DNA of 19,622 nt, taken from NCBI GenBank assembly GCA_035319305.1, contig DATHCY010000138.1, forward strand, positions 1-19,622, in the 5' to 3' direction. The stretch is from Methanocella_A sp035319305. Its GTDB lineage: Archaea > Halobacteriota > Methanocellia > Methanocellales > Methanocellaceae. Position 1 is the first letter of the stretch. Every line of letters begins with the position of its first letter. The position numbers and the translations under genes are program-made. Below the pieces are notes generated by a model. That model was not told the origin of the DNA. It searched no databases and saw only the letters and a list, made by a program, of their open reading frames with translations. Positions 7,076-14,138 of the stretch are shown one piece after another.

Positions 7076-8140
7076 GTGTTTAGAGGGTTACGCCAATGTG
7101 CCTTAGCTCTGCTATTGGCATGTCTCATCATCAATGCGACGCTCGTAGCTACGGCAGAGTTCGAGAGCAGAAATGAGGTTAGAGTTGGCAACACCATACT
7201 TAACAACGAGATCATCATAGTCCCGTACCAGATCACCCTGTTTCACAACCAAGCGGCCGCCCACACCGATGCAGAGTCGCTCGCCATCTCGCCACTGCCG
7301 ATGAAGGGAAGCGACGGCTTTTCCCTAGATCAGACCAGCGACGAGAACACAGCCGCGACAGAGACCGGATTCTTCGACGTGCAAGTAGCGCCATACATCG
7401 CGCCTTTCGATCAATTACCCGGCCAAGTCGTCGGCGGCAACCCATCATGGGTCACCGGATCGGGACCGATCAGCTTTGCGGGCATCCCAGCAAACACGCA
7501 AATGACATTCCCAGATATGACAATGGCCACCCGCCGGATCAACCAGAGCGCTCCAACTATCAACGGGACTAACAAGACGCCACCGACCAACGCTACAAAC
7601 CAGACAATACCAGAGAATAGCAGCAGTAACCTGACAATGCCGGCAGCTAACGCTACCAATAAGACAATACCAGCAATGAATCGAACCAACGAGACGCCGA
7701 CAACCAGCAAGATCAACCAGATGCTTTCGACCAACGGAACAAACAAAACATATAACTCACCATCGTCAGCCAGCTATGACTATATCATCGATGCCAACAA
7801 TAGCAGACCTTACCTGCCCGGCAATCTCATGCTGGTTAAGACCGTCGATAATCAGACGGTCGTCGATCGTGTCCCGCATAAGTATTTACAACTCTACGCC
7901 ACCCCAGAAGAGATCGCCAATAGGACCATCATGGAACGGATGTGGCGAAACGTCCACCTGAATTTCAATATGGACCGGGCATATACAGGGGAAACTGCCA
8001 ACCCCACCTGGATCTGCCCGCTAAAAAACCCGTACACGCTGATGCCTTGGTATCCAACCACGCTGACCGTCGCCGACGCGCTGAGTATGACCATGCCAGG
8101 AACGCATGATAAGAGATTCATGTGGCCCGTGGGAGTTTAG
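7076..8140 (+). CDS. Secreted, Asn-sequon-rich protein of unknown function
   Basis: 354 residues, not recognised. Residues 1-27 look like a signal peptide (basic start, hydrophobic ALALLLACLIINATLVA, cut near ATA-EFE). Residues 28-150 form a possible domain. Residues 155-225 are a low-complexity Asn/Thr/Pro linker holding 13 N-x-S/T sequons; three more (241, 259, 282) lie in the C-terminal part. About 130 residues follow, rich in Pro, Trp and Tyr, with one Cys (314). No C-terminal membrane anchor or sorting signal is visible. The likely state is an exported, heavily N-glycosylated envelope or extracellular protein. The start is GTG at 7076 after GGGTTTGAAGG; the in-frame TTG at 7061 is cut off by a stop. 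It is divergent from sulfatase 3 and may share its control region. Confidence 0.75.
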   Translation: MFRGLRQCALALLLACLIINATLVATAEFESRNEVRVGNTILNNEIIIVPYQITLFHNQAAAHTDAESLAISPLPMKGSDGFSLDQTSDENTAATETGFFDVQVAPYIAPFDQLPGQVVGGNPSWVTGSGPISFAGIPANTQMTFPDMTMATRRINQSAPTINGTNKTPPTNATNQTIPENSSSNLTMPAANATNKTIPAMNRTNETPTTSKINQMLSTNGTNKTYNSPSSASYDYIIDANNSRPYLPGNLMLVKTVDNQTVVDRVPHKYLQLYATPEEIANRTIMERMWRNVHLNFNMDRAYTGETANPTWICPLKNPYTLMPWYPTTLTVADALSMTMPGTHDKRFMWPVGV

Positions 8141-8210
8141 TCAGACCCGGAGAACCAACGACTGTTAAACCGCCCAACCCACACGGGCATCAACCGACGA
8201 AGAAGCGGGA

Positions 8211-8218
8211 TATAAATA
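8211..8218 (+). promoter_or_regulatory. TATA-like box TATAAATA
   Basis: AT-rich box 64 bp before the HdeD-like gene at 8282. It is a second, upstream candidate promoter; the box at 8250-8257 fits the start codon better. Confidence 0.3.
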
Positions 8219-8249
8219 GCTTGAATATGCGTCCGATATGTCAAATATC

Positions 8250-8257
8250 TTTATAAA
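8250..8257 (+). promoter_or_regulatory. TATA box for a leaderless transcript
   Basis: TTTATAAA centred about 28 bp before the ATG at 8282, the distance at which archaeal TBP/TFB start transcription. No Shine-Dalgarno site precedes the ATG. The mRNA probably begins at or within a few bases of the start codon. Confidence 0.55.
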
Positions 8258-8281
8258 ATTGCTAAAGCACATTTTTACTGG

Positions 8282-8869
8282 ATGTTTATGTCTGTAAACT
8301 CATCGACTGGTGGAAATACTGGATACATATCCTGGAATGTAGCCTGGTGGGATATGCTGCTACGCGGAGTGATCGCGTTGGCTTTCGGCCTAGTGCTGTT
8401 CTTCTGGCCCGGACTGTCTTTAGCGTCCTTTGTACTGCTCTTCGCAGGCTTCGCGTTCTTCGACGGGATTTTGATGTTGCTGCAAATGGTGACGATCAAA
8501 GATGGAATGTGGTGGGCAAGGCTGCTGCATGGCATAGCAGCCATTATAGCGGCGGCAATCGCGGTTTCCATGCCGGGATTGACTCTGCTGGTCTTCGCAT
8601 TCGTGATAGGCTTTTACTGGTCATTCACCGGCATCCTGCAGATTATCGTTGGACTGGCCGCGCGCAAAACAATCGAAGGCGAATTGCTCCTAATAGCAGG
8701 CGGACTGATCACAGCGATCGTGGGCGCCATACTGCTAATACACCCCCTGCAGGGCATTATCGCACTGGCACAGGTCGTGGGAATTTTCAACATCGCATTC
8801 GGAATAATCCTAGCCGTCCTGGCGGTGAAACTGAAGCTGGCCGAGGGCAGAGCACCCGCAATGGCATAA
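8282..8869 (+). CDS. HdeD/DUF308-family membrane protein
   Basis: 195-residue membrane protein with six predicted helices at about 26-43, 48-70, 80-97, 100-124, 134-153 and 157-183. They are arranged as three repeats of a helix pair joined at a Pro turn (WPGLSLASF, MPGLTLLVF, HPLQGIIAL), the signature of the HdeD/DUF308 family. Enterobacterial HdeD is linked to acid resistance; in archaea the role is unknown. The start is ATG 8282; an ATG six bases later is equally possible. It appears leaderless from the TATA box at 8250. It converges on the small membrane protein at 8891 with a hairpin between them. Confidence 0.85.
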   Translation: MFMSVNSSTGGNTGYISWNVAWWDMLLRGVIALAFGLVLFFWPGLSLASFVLLFAGFAFFDGILMLLQMVTIKDGMWWARLLHGIAAIIAAAIAVSMPGLTLLVFAFVIGFYWSFTGILQIIVGLAARKTIEGELLLIAGGLITAIVGAILLIHPLQGIIALAQVVGIFNIAFGIILAVLAVKLKLAEGRAPAMA

Positions 8870-8875
8870 AACGAG

Positions 8876-8890
8876 CTGATTCGAGATCAG
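8876..8890. terminator. Hairpin between convergent genes
   Basis: CTGAT-TCGAG-ATCAG, a perfect 5-bp stem filling most of the 21-bp gap between the HdeD-like gene and the convergent gene that ends at 8891. It may act from both sides. The stem is weak and has no T-run. Confidence 0.3.
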
Positions 8891-9112
8891 TCACTGCTGC
8901 CGAGTCAATAGCGTAAGCACTACGCCCACAATGACAGTGATGGCCCAGAAAATCAGTATAAGCTCAGCTATCATGTTGTAACTGACCGGGAGATGTAGCA
9001 GGCGCTGTGCCAGCACAGCGCCTATTATCACACATATGCCCGTAACCAGTGAGATAACCAAGGACTGGACCAAGCTGTAACGGACGTTTTTCAACGTGTC
9101 CCGGGTTTCCAT
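8891..9112 (-). CDS. Small two-helix membrane protein, unknown function
   Basis: 73 residues from the ATG at 9110-9112, with two hydrophobic helices (about 14-34 and 45-68) and a short polar C-terminus. I do not recognise the family. This start is preferred because GGTGGAG lies 5 nt upstream. The frame is open to an ATG at 9224-9226 (111 aa), but those extra residues are basic and unlike a leader. The TATA-like TGTATATAAC at 9228-9237 would also start transcription near 9207, inside the longer frame. It is divergent from the UspA gene and convergent with the HdeD-like gene. It could be a stress-related partner of its neighbours, by position only. Confidence 0.6.
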   Translation of the reverse strand: METRDTLKNVRYSLVQSLVISLVTGICVIIGAVLAQRLLHLPVSYNMIAELILIFWAITVIVGVVLTLLTRQQ

Positions 9113-9227
9113 GACGTCTCCACCCATCGAGAATCTCATCACGGCTGCGAATAAATGGGTTGTGTAACGGTGCAGCGGGCGGCGCCAGAGCGCTATGACT
9201 TGGCTATCGCTTTCAACCGTCATCATT

Positions 9228-9237
9228 GTTATATACA
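9228..9237 (-). promoter_or_regulatory. TATA-like box for the small membrane protein
   Basis: Minus-strand TGTATATAAC. A start about 26 nt downstream (near 9207) gives a leader of some 95 nt before the ATG at 9112, and it excludes the ATG at 9226. Confidence 0.35.
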
Positions 9238-9278
9238 GTCCACCCCAATGATATCTATAAGATAAGGAAGCGGTTTAA

Positions 9279-9665
9279 TTGAGCATTCTGGTCGCGACTG
9301 ATGGCACGCCGCAGGGGGAGAAGATCGTACGGTTCGCCATAGATCTGGCAAAGTGCCGGAAGACGGCGTTGATCGTACTGCATATCATCAGGAGCAAGCG
9401 GGGTGTGGACAACGAGAAGATCATCAAAGACGGCATGCTCCTACTAGAAAAGATCAAGGATGTTGCCACATCGTACGGCGTAACCGCCACCACGATGTTA
9501 GAAAGCGGTGTCGTCTATGAGATGATCTTGGATAAAGCCCGGGAAAACAACGCGGAGGTCATAGTCGTAGGCACCTCCGGAAAGTCACAAGAAACCCAGA
9601 CCGTCGGGAGCACATCTGACTATATCGTACATAACGCCAGATGCACGGTCGTCTTGGTCAAATAA
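9279..9665 (+). CDS. Universal stress protein, UspA family
   Basis: 128-residue single-domain Usp protein. The N-terminus ILVATDGTPQGEK carries the conserved Asp of the nucleotide site, and the C-terminal loop GTSGKSQETQTVGSTSDYI is the ATP-binding glycine loop, followed by the last strand CTVVLVK. The loop reads G-x2-G-x8-G-S, one residue shorter than the usual x9, so nucleotide binding is probable but not certain. It starts with TTG at 9279, with AAGGAAG 8 nt before it; CTATAAG about 25 bp upstream is a possible TATA box. It is divergent from the small membrane protein and convergent with the TPR gene (32-bp gap). It is likely a stress-response regulator or chaperone-like protein; the partner is unknown. 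Confidence 0.9.
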   Translation: MSILVATDGTPQGEKIVRFAIDLAKCRKTALIVLHIIRSKRGVDNEKIIKDGMLLLEKIKDVATSYGVTATTMLESGVVYEMILDKARENNAEVIVVGTSGKSQETQTVGSTSDYIVHNARCTVVLVK

Positions 9666-9697
9666 AATGGCGCCCGGCAATTTTACTCTGATACAGG

Positions 9698-10702
9698 TCA
9701 AGATTGCTGTTGTACCGTATCCCTGACCAAAAGTTCCCTCACATAATCTGGCTTGAGCGCCATAGCAGCCTGGTAAGATTTGATCGCTTCGGGCACGCGG
9801 CCATTCCTCGCGTGCACATTTCCTAAATTGTATAAGGCATCTACGTTGCCCGGGTCGAAGCGCAACGCCTCGACGAACTCTGATGTGGCCTGGTCTAGCA
9901 GGTTCTTTCTCATTAGAGCCATGCCCAGCTTAGCGTGAATTTCCGGATCGTCGTTCTTGATGCCGATCGACTCCCGGAATGACCTGATGGCATCATCCAT
10001 CATGCCCTTTCTATAGTAGATCATCCCCAGCCTAGCTTGGGCGTCGCTATGCCGCGGGTTGATACGCAGTACCTCTAGGTACTCTCGGATGGCCTCGTTC
10101 ATCATATTCCGGTTAAAATAAATGTTGCCGAGGTTATTGTGCGCCTCGGAGAATAGTGGATTGATCCTGATAGCCTCCTTGTATTCCACGATGGCCTCTA
10201 ATACCATGCCTTTGCTGTAGTAGATCGCTGCCAGGACGCTGTGGCTGTCCGCGTTGTTCGGGTTCAGCCGTATGGCTTCCCTGTACCCCTTTACGGCCTC
10301 TTCGATATGGCCAAGCTGATAGTATACGCCGGCCAAGCTGTAACGCAGATCCCACCGCCCCGGGCTCAGCTCTAGCGCCTTCTGGTATTCCTCGACGGCC
10401 CGGTCCAGCATACCCTTGTTATAAAAGGCGTTGGCCAGGTTGATGTGGGCCTTCAGGAAATCCGGCTTCAGCCTGACAGCCTCAGAACACTCGGTGATCG
10501 CCTCGTCAATCATCCCCTTATTGTAATACAGTAGGCCGAGATTAAGGTGCGCCTCCGCGTTCCCAGGGTTCGCTTTGAGCACATCTTTCAAATCGGAGAT
10601 AGCCTTCCCTATCATCGCCTGCTCGTCAGGCTTATCGTCGACTTTTAACGCCGATTTTTGGTTGTCAGGGGACCTTTTAAATAGTTCCATACTATCCTGC
10701 AT
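9698..10702 (-). CDS. Tetratricopeptide repeat protein
   Basis: 334 residues. After a 45-residue N-terminal part, eight consecutive 34-residue TPR units run from about 48 to 319, each with the A/G-Y-x-K/R-G-M-x-x-A-I core and ending in NP, RLKP or RINP (for example LGLLYYNKGMIDEAI, LAAIYYSKGMVLEAI). A short polar tail follows. There are no signal peptide, membrane helix or extra domain. TPR arrays are scaffolds for protein-protein contacts; the partners cannot be told from sequence. The start is ATG 10700-10702, with a TATA-like box TTTAAAATGA at 10721-10730 that predicts a leaderless transcript. An in-frame ATG 12 bases on is the alternative. It is convergent with UspA. Confidence 0.9.
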   Translation of the reverse strand: MQDSMELFKRSPDNQKSALKVDDKPDEQAMIGKAISDLKDVLKANPGNAEAHLNLGLLYYNKGMIDEAITECSEAVRLKPDFLKAHINLANAFYNKGMLDRAVEEYQKALELSPGRWDLRYSLAGVYYQLGHIEEAVKGYREAIRLNPNNADSHSVLAAIYYSKGMVLEAIVEYKEAIRINPLFSEAHNNLGNIYFNRNMMNEAIREYLEVLRINPRHSDAQARLGMIYYRKGMMDDAIRSFRESIGIKNDDPEIHAKLGMALMRKNLLDQATSEFVEALRFDPGNVDALYNLGNVHARNGRVPEAIKSYQAAMALKPDYVRELLVRDTVQQQS

Positions 10703-10720
10703 CTATATGGTTAGCTCTGA

Positions 10721-10730
10721 TCATTTTAAA
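10721..10730 (-). promoter_or_regulatory. TATA box of the TPR gene
   Basis: Minus-strand TTTAAAATGA, centred about 25 bp before the ATG at 10702. No ribosome site precedes that ATG, so the transcript is probably leaderless. Confidence 0.45.
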
Positions 10731-10771
10731 CCTTGTCGGAACCCCAACGAGCCAGTGGAGCATTTTTAAGG

Positions 10772-10808
10772 ATAATATGCATATTTATGCATATTTATGT
10801 GTATTTAG
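10772..10808. repeat. 10-bp phased AT-rich repeat
   Basis: ATATTTATGC (10781-10790) and ATATTTATGT (10791-10800) are near-identical 10-bp units, preceded by ATAATATGC and followed by GTATTTAGC. The period equals about one helical turn. It lies in the gap between the divergent TPR gene and the small membrane protein at 10880. It may be bent DNA, overlapping TATA boxes or a regulator site. Confidence 0.45.
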
Positions 10809-10879
10809 CCATCGTATTTAACATAGCGGCAACAACATCCAAAACGCTTATTGCTCGAGAAGCCCTTGTGCCGCTTACT

Positions 10880-11077
10880 ATGGATAACTTGATGCTCAGA
10901 AGGATGCTGGTAATGATTGGCATATTGATCTTGCTGATCGGATCAATTCTTCTGACATACGGCGTTTTTAAGAACAACAACACTTACATTATAATCAGCA
11001 TCGTCGGCGTCGTAGTATCCTACTTGATCTCTAAGTATGTCATAAAGCTGCAAAAAGAAAGCAGGAAAAACAAGTGA
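10880..11077 (+). CDS. Small two-helix membrane protein, unknown function
   Basis: 65 residues: MDNLMLRRMLVM, a hydrophobic helix (about 9-28), the polar loop FKNNNTY, a second helix (about 34-52) and a basic tail KLQKESRKNK. I do not recognise the family. The frame is open upstream to a TTG at 10733 (114 aa), but that part overlaps the AT-repeat region and has no ribosome site. ATG 10880 also lacks a clear ribosome site; GTG 10868 is another choice. The AT-rich repeat upstream could carry its promoter. A two-helix topology with basic ends supports a real membrane peptide, though chance cannot be excluded. Confidence 0.45.
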   Translation: MDNLMLRRMLVMIGILILLIGSILLTYGVFKNNNTYIIISIVGVVVSYLISKYVIKLQKESRKNK

Positions 11078-11098
11078 GTAAATAATTTTGGTTCTCAT

Positions 11099-11348
11099 CC
11101 AAGTTTAGGGAATCTATAAAATCGAAAAAGTTATAGTACCTAAATAAAGCTGGTGCTGGGTTGTACACCAGTATCGTACCAACAAATTCAACATACTATA
11201 AGCCGATATTGTAATCGCTAAAATATGTTGGTGCGTCCCCTATGACGATTGGTTGGGTTTCCATAAACTCGTGGTATTCCCCAAATCAGTATCGATTCCC
11301 CATATTTGATCATTGACCGTTTATCTTTAACTATCATCCTAAACTTGG
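11099..11348. repeat. Non-coding 250-bp stretch with 11-bp terminal inverted repeats
   Basis: The gap 11078-11394 has no gene. CCAAGTTTAGG at 11099-11109 is the exact reverse complement of CCTAAACTTGG at 11338-11348. Inside are a second inverted pair, ACCAACA (11178-11184) with TGTTGGT (11226-11232), and a hairpin CTGGTG/CACCAG near 11151-11172. The layout suggests a small non-autonomous mobile repeat or a long structured spacer. No target-site duplication is obvious. Confidence 0.35.
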
Positions 11349-11394
11349 GGAAGGGGCATAATTTTTGATTGGCGGCCGAGAAGGTTGTAAGGTG

Positions 11395-13101
11395 CTAAAA
11401 CTCGAAGAGTGTCCTCTGCTTTCTATCTCCGCGGTCGCTGTCGTCCGGCTGCTTTTCTGGTTCCGGTTTCGAGTCGGACGAGGTATGTACCTCCGGAGGG
11501 TCGGCGGGCTTTATCATGGCGTCTTCAGTGCGGCTTTCCCCCGTACTGGACACCGATGGGTGTTCCGCTGGATGATCTGCTATGGGGCGATCCGCCGCAA
11601 TATCATCTCCCTCCACAATAGATATAGAGGGGGGCTTGTCAGGCTCGCTGGATGAGGGCTCGCCACCGTCACGCGAGCTGCGCCGTTTACGTTTTTGTTT
11701 ATCTTCTATGCTGGCTGGTTCTGACAGCTTTTTGGCCTTAGGCGGCGGAGGGATTTTGCAGGTCTCCGCACGCTCTGTCTTATGGTGTCTGCCGAAATGA
11801 ACGAAGGCGTCGATCTCCTGCTCGATCTCCTGCTCGATCAGATCCCGTGATCTTTTATAGATCTCCGTGACCTTCTTCGAGGCTTTTTTGGAGCCGAACA
11901 GAAACGCGATCTCGTCCTCCTCCAGCTTGAGTTCTGCTGCCAGCCTGATCGCATGATCTTCGACTTCAAATAGAGACCTGAGGAGGGGGAGATACGATGA
12001 CCTCGCCTCCGCCTTTGACACGTGGCAGGCTTTACCCACCTTGGTCGAGAGGGAGTCCCTAATATTCCGAGCCGGTTTCGTCCTGCCCAGTTTTTGCCAG
12101 TATGTAGGCGAACTGTATCGGGAGAAGCCCCCGTAGCGGCGACGGCGTGCACGGTTGATGCCACAGACCATCATAAACCCGGCATACCGCCACATACCAT
12201 AGCACTGCCTGCGTCTGGTTCGGCCCAGGTAGATATCCGCCTTCGAGAGCACATCGAAGCCGCGTTCTAGATCATCGTCCTGGTACTCCCTGGGAAGGTT
12301 TTCGTCCACCCAGCCGATCAGGTCCTCTGGGTTCTCATCCAGGCTGTATGTGGCATCCAGCGCCTCCTTCATGTCTTTGCCCCGGAAGATCATGCCCATG
12401 ACCTTGAAAACAGTTTCAGGCACGTCACGCTCGCCTGTAGAGACGTCGATCAGCCTGACCTCACCATTTCCCTGGGCCGCGGCCTGAAGGTCATTGATGG
12501 CAGAGCGGAGATCATTCGTGCGCTCCGCGATCTTCATCAATGCATCGGGATCGCAAGTGAGCCCCTCCCTCGAGCAGATCTTTCTCAGGGCCTTCGCAAT
12601 CGATGTGCTCAATATGGCTCTGAACTGGATCTGGATTGCTGATTCCCTCAACGGCTTGGACATGGCATATATATCGTTCGCTATGAGTATGATAGGCTGG
12701 CTAGTACGCTTTATTACGTTGATGATCGCCGCCTCTCCGCCGCGGTCGGCGTTGCCATGCAGGTTATCCGCCTCGTCGAGGATGACCAGCCGGCGACCCG
12801 CCGCACCCTCAAAGGTGCCCGCCATCGCAGCGGGGCCTGCGATGCGATTGATCTCGTTTTTCGTCCGGACATCCGACGCGTTCAGCTCAATATAATCCCA
12901 GCCCATATCATGGGCCAGCGCCAGCGCCGCCGAGGTCTTGCCAACCCCCGGGCCCCCATACAGGATCGCTGCTTTCTTGCCTGAGCTGAAGGTCTCCGCC
13001 CATTGCCGAAGGGCCTTTACCGCGGCATCGTTTCCCACGATATCGCGGAGGCTGACGGGCCGGTACTTCTCCGTCCACTCGAGGTGGTCTGTGGTAATCA
13101 T
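11395..13101 (-). CDS. rfcL: Replication factor C large subunit
   Basis: 568-residue clamp-loader AAA+ ATPase that, with the small subunit, loads the PCNA ring on primed DNA. TEKYRPxxLRDIVGN opens the protein. Walker A is GGPGVGKT at 49-56, Walker B VILDEAD at 106-112, and sensor/arginine regions follow (LIANDIY, PLRESAIQIQFR). The clamp-loader lid and helical collar run to about 430. Residues 440-560 are a disordered Ser/Pro/Lys/Glu-rich tail ending in QRTLFEF, a classic PCNA-interacting PIP box (Q-x2-L-F-x-F). The start is ATG 13099-13101, 6 nt after GAGGG; the longer frame to 13176 overlaps the promoter of the divergent marker gene and is rejected. The length fits euryarchaeal RfcL proteins with long tails. 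The small subunit gene is not in the window. Confidence 0.95.
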   Translation of the reverse strand: MITTDHLEWTEKYRPVSLRDIVGNDAAVKALRQWAETFSSGKKAAILYGGPGVGKTSAALALAHDMGWDYIELNASDVRTKNEINRIAGPAAMAGTFEGAAGRRLVILDEADNLHGNADRGGEAAIINVIKRTSQPIILIANDIYAMSKPLRESAIQIQFRAILSTSIAKALRKICSREGLTCDPDALMKIAERTNDLRSAINDLQAAAQGNGEVRLIDVSTGERDVPETVFKVMGMIFRGKDMKEALDATYSLDENPEDLIGWVDENLPREYQDDDLERGFDVLSKADIYLGRTRRRQCYGMWRYAGFMMVCGINRARRRRYGGFSRYSSPTYWQKLGRTKPARNIRDSLSTKVGKACHVSKAEARSSYLPLLRSLFEVEDHAIRLAAELKLEEDEIAFLFGSKKASKKVTEIYKRSRDLIEQEIEQEIDAFVHFGRHHKTERAETCKIPPPPKAKKLSEPASIEDKQKRKRRSSRDGGEPSSSEPDKPPSISIVEGDDIAADRPIADHPAEHPSVSSTGESRTEDAMIKPADPPEVHTSSDSKPEPEKQPDDSDRGDRKQRTLFEF

Positions 13102-13127
13102 CAAACCCTCTGTTTCTACCCGTAAGT

Positions 13128-13140
13128 AAATTAATATTTG
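13128..13140. promoter_or_regulatory. Shared AT-rich promoter centre between rfcL and methanogenesis marker 2
   Basis: AAATTAATATTTG is nearly symmetrical. On the plus strand its centre is about 26 bp before ATG 13161, which predicts a leaderless marker-gene mRNA. On the minus strand it would start the rfcL transcript close to the ribosome site at about 13108. It is probably a bidirectional TATA region. GGTAG and CTACC flank the plus-strand start. Confidence 0.5.
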
Positions 13141-13160
13141 GTAGCATACTACTACCCTTG

Positions 13161-14138
13161 ATGAAACTGGAGTCACTGGCTGAATCGCTGCGGGATTATC
13201 TGGGCGCGACCCGCAAGCATTCGATCAAAAATATCGTGAATATTTTCGACGAGCAAGGTACCAACCCCTCTTTCGGGGAGGACGCGGCGATCATCGATTA
13301 CGGCGATGATGCGCTGCTGCTGGCTGCAGATGGCATCTGGGATCGACTCATGCGGGCGGACCCGGAGTGGTCAGGCTACTGTTCCATTCTGGTCAATGTC
13401 CACGATATCGCTGCCATGGGCGGCAGGGCGATGGGCATGGTCGATATCTTCTCCTCCAGTTCGCCGGAAATGTCCAAAAAAGTCCTCAAAGGCATGAAAG
13501 AGGGCGTGGAAAAGCTGGGCGTGCCCATCGTCGGAGGGCACATCCATCCTGATACACCCTACACGGCGGTAGACGTGGCGATCCTGGGCCGGGTGAAAAA
13601 AGATAGTATAATCTATAGTAGCACGGCGAAGCCCGGCGATGACGTCGTCCTGGCCATCGATCTCGACGGAAGGGTCCACCCATCCTGCGACATGAACTGG
13701 GACTCCACCTTCCTGAAGGAGGCCCCGATCGTCAGACACCAGATAGAATCCATGGTGGAGTTGGGCGAAAAGAAGCTGCTGACCGCTGGCAAGGACGTGA
13801 GCAACCCTGGCATCCTGGGGACGCTGGGCATGATCCTGGAAGTCTCGGGCGTGGGCGCCAACGTCGAGCTGGAACAAATACCGAAGCCGGAAGGGCTCGA
13901 ATGGGATCGCTGGCTGAAGATGTACCCTGGCATGGGGTTTATCGTCACCTGCATGCCAGAAAATACGGACAAAGTTATCGATATCTTCGGCAACCACAAA
14001 CTTAATGCATCCCGGGTTGGTAAGATAGTGCCTGGCAGCCGCCTCGACATCGTTAAAGGCGGGGAGAGAGCTACAGTCTTCGACTTCACCAAGCATAACA
14101 TCACCGGGCTCAGGCCCGTCAAAGGATGCAACCAATAA
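13161..14138 (+). CDS. Methanogenesis marker protein 2 (AIR synthase-related)
   Basis: 325-residue protein of the PurM/SelD/ThiL-like ATP-binding fold, in the family called putative methanogenesis marker protein 2 that is almost confined to methanogens. Asp41 in GEDAAIIDYG and NVHDIAAMGG at 79-88 are the equivalents of the nucleotide and Mg2+ sites of AIR synthase. The motif GGHIHPD and the glycine-rich GKDVSNPGILGTLGM belong to the second half. The biochemical role is not established. The start is ATG 13161, directly after an in-frame TTG (13158), about 26 bp from the AT-rich centre and without a ribosome site, so it is probably leaderless. Its TAA (14136-14138) overlaps the next gene's ATG by one base. 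Confidence 0.9.
   Translation: MKLESLAESLRDYLGATRKHSIKNIVNIFDEQGTNPSFGEDAAIIDYGDDALLLAADGIWDRLMRADPEWSGYCSILVNVHDIAAMGGRAMGMVDIFSSSSPEMSKKVLKGMKEGVEKLGVPIVGGHIHPDTPYTAVDVAILGRVKKDSIIYSSTAKPGDDVVLAIDLDGRVHPSCDMNWDSTFLKEAPIVRHQIESMVELGEKKLLTAGKDVSNPGILGTLGMILEVSGVGANVELEQIPKPEGLEWDRWLKMYPGMGFIVTCMPENTDKVIDIFGNHKLNASRVGKIVPGSRLDIVKGGERATVFDFTKHNITGLRPVKGCNQ

Noticed and set aside
10733..10879. N-terminal extension of the small membrane protein
   Set aside because: It starts at a TTG without a ribosome site and passes through the AT-rich repeat that more likely holds the promoter.
13371..14135. 254-codon open frame on the minus strand
   Set aside because: It is antisense to methanogenesis marker 2; its length follows from the codon bias of the real gene.
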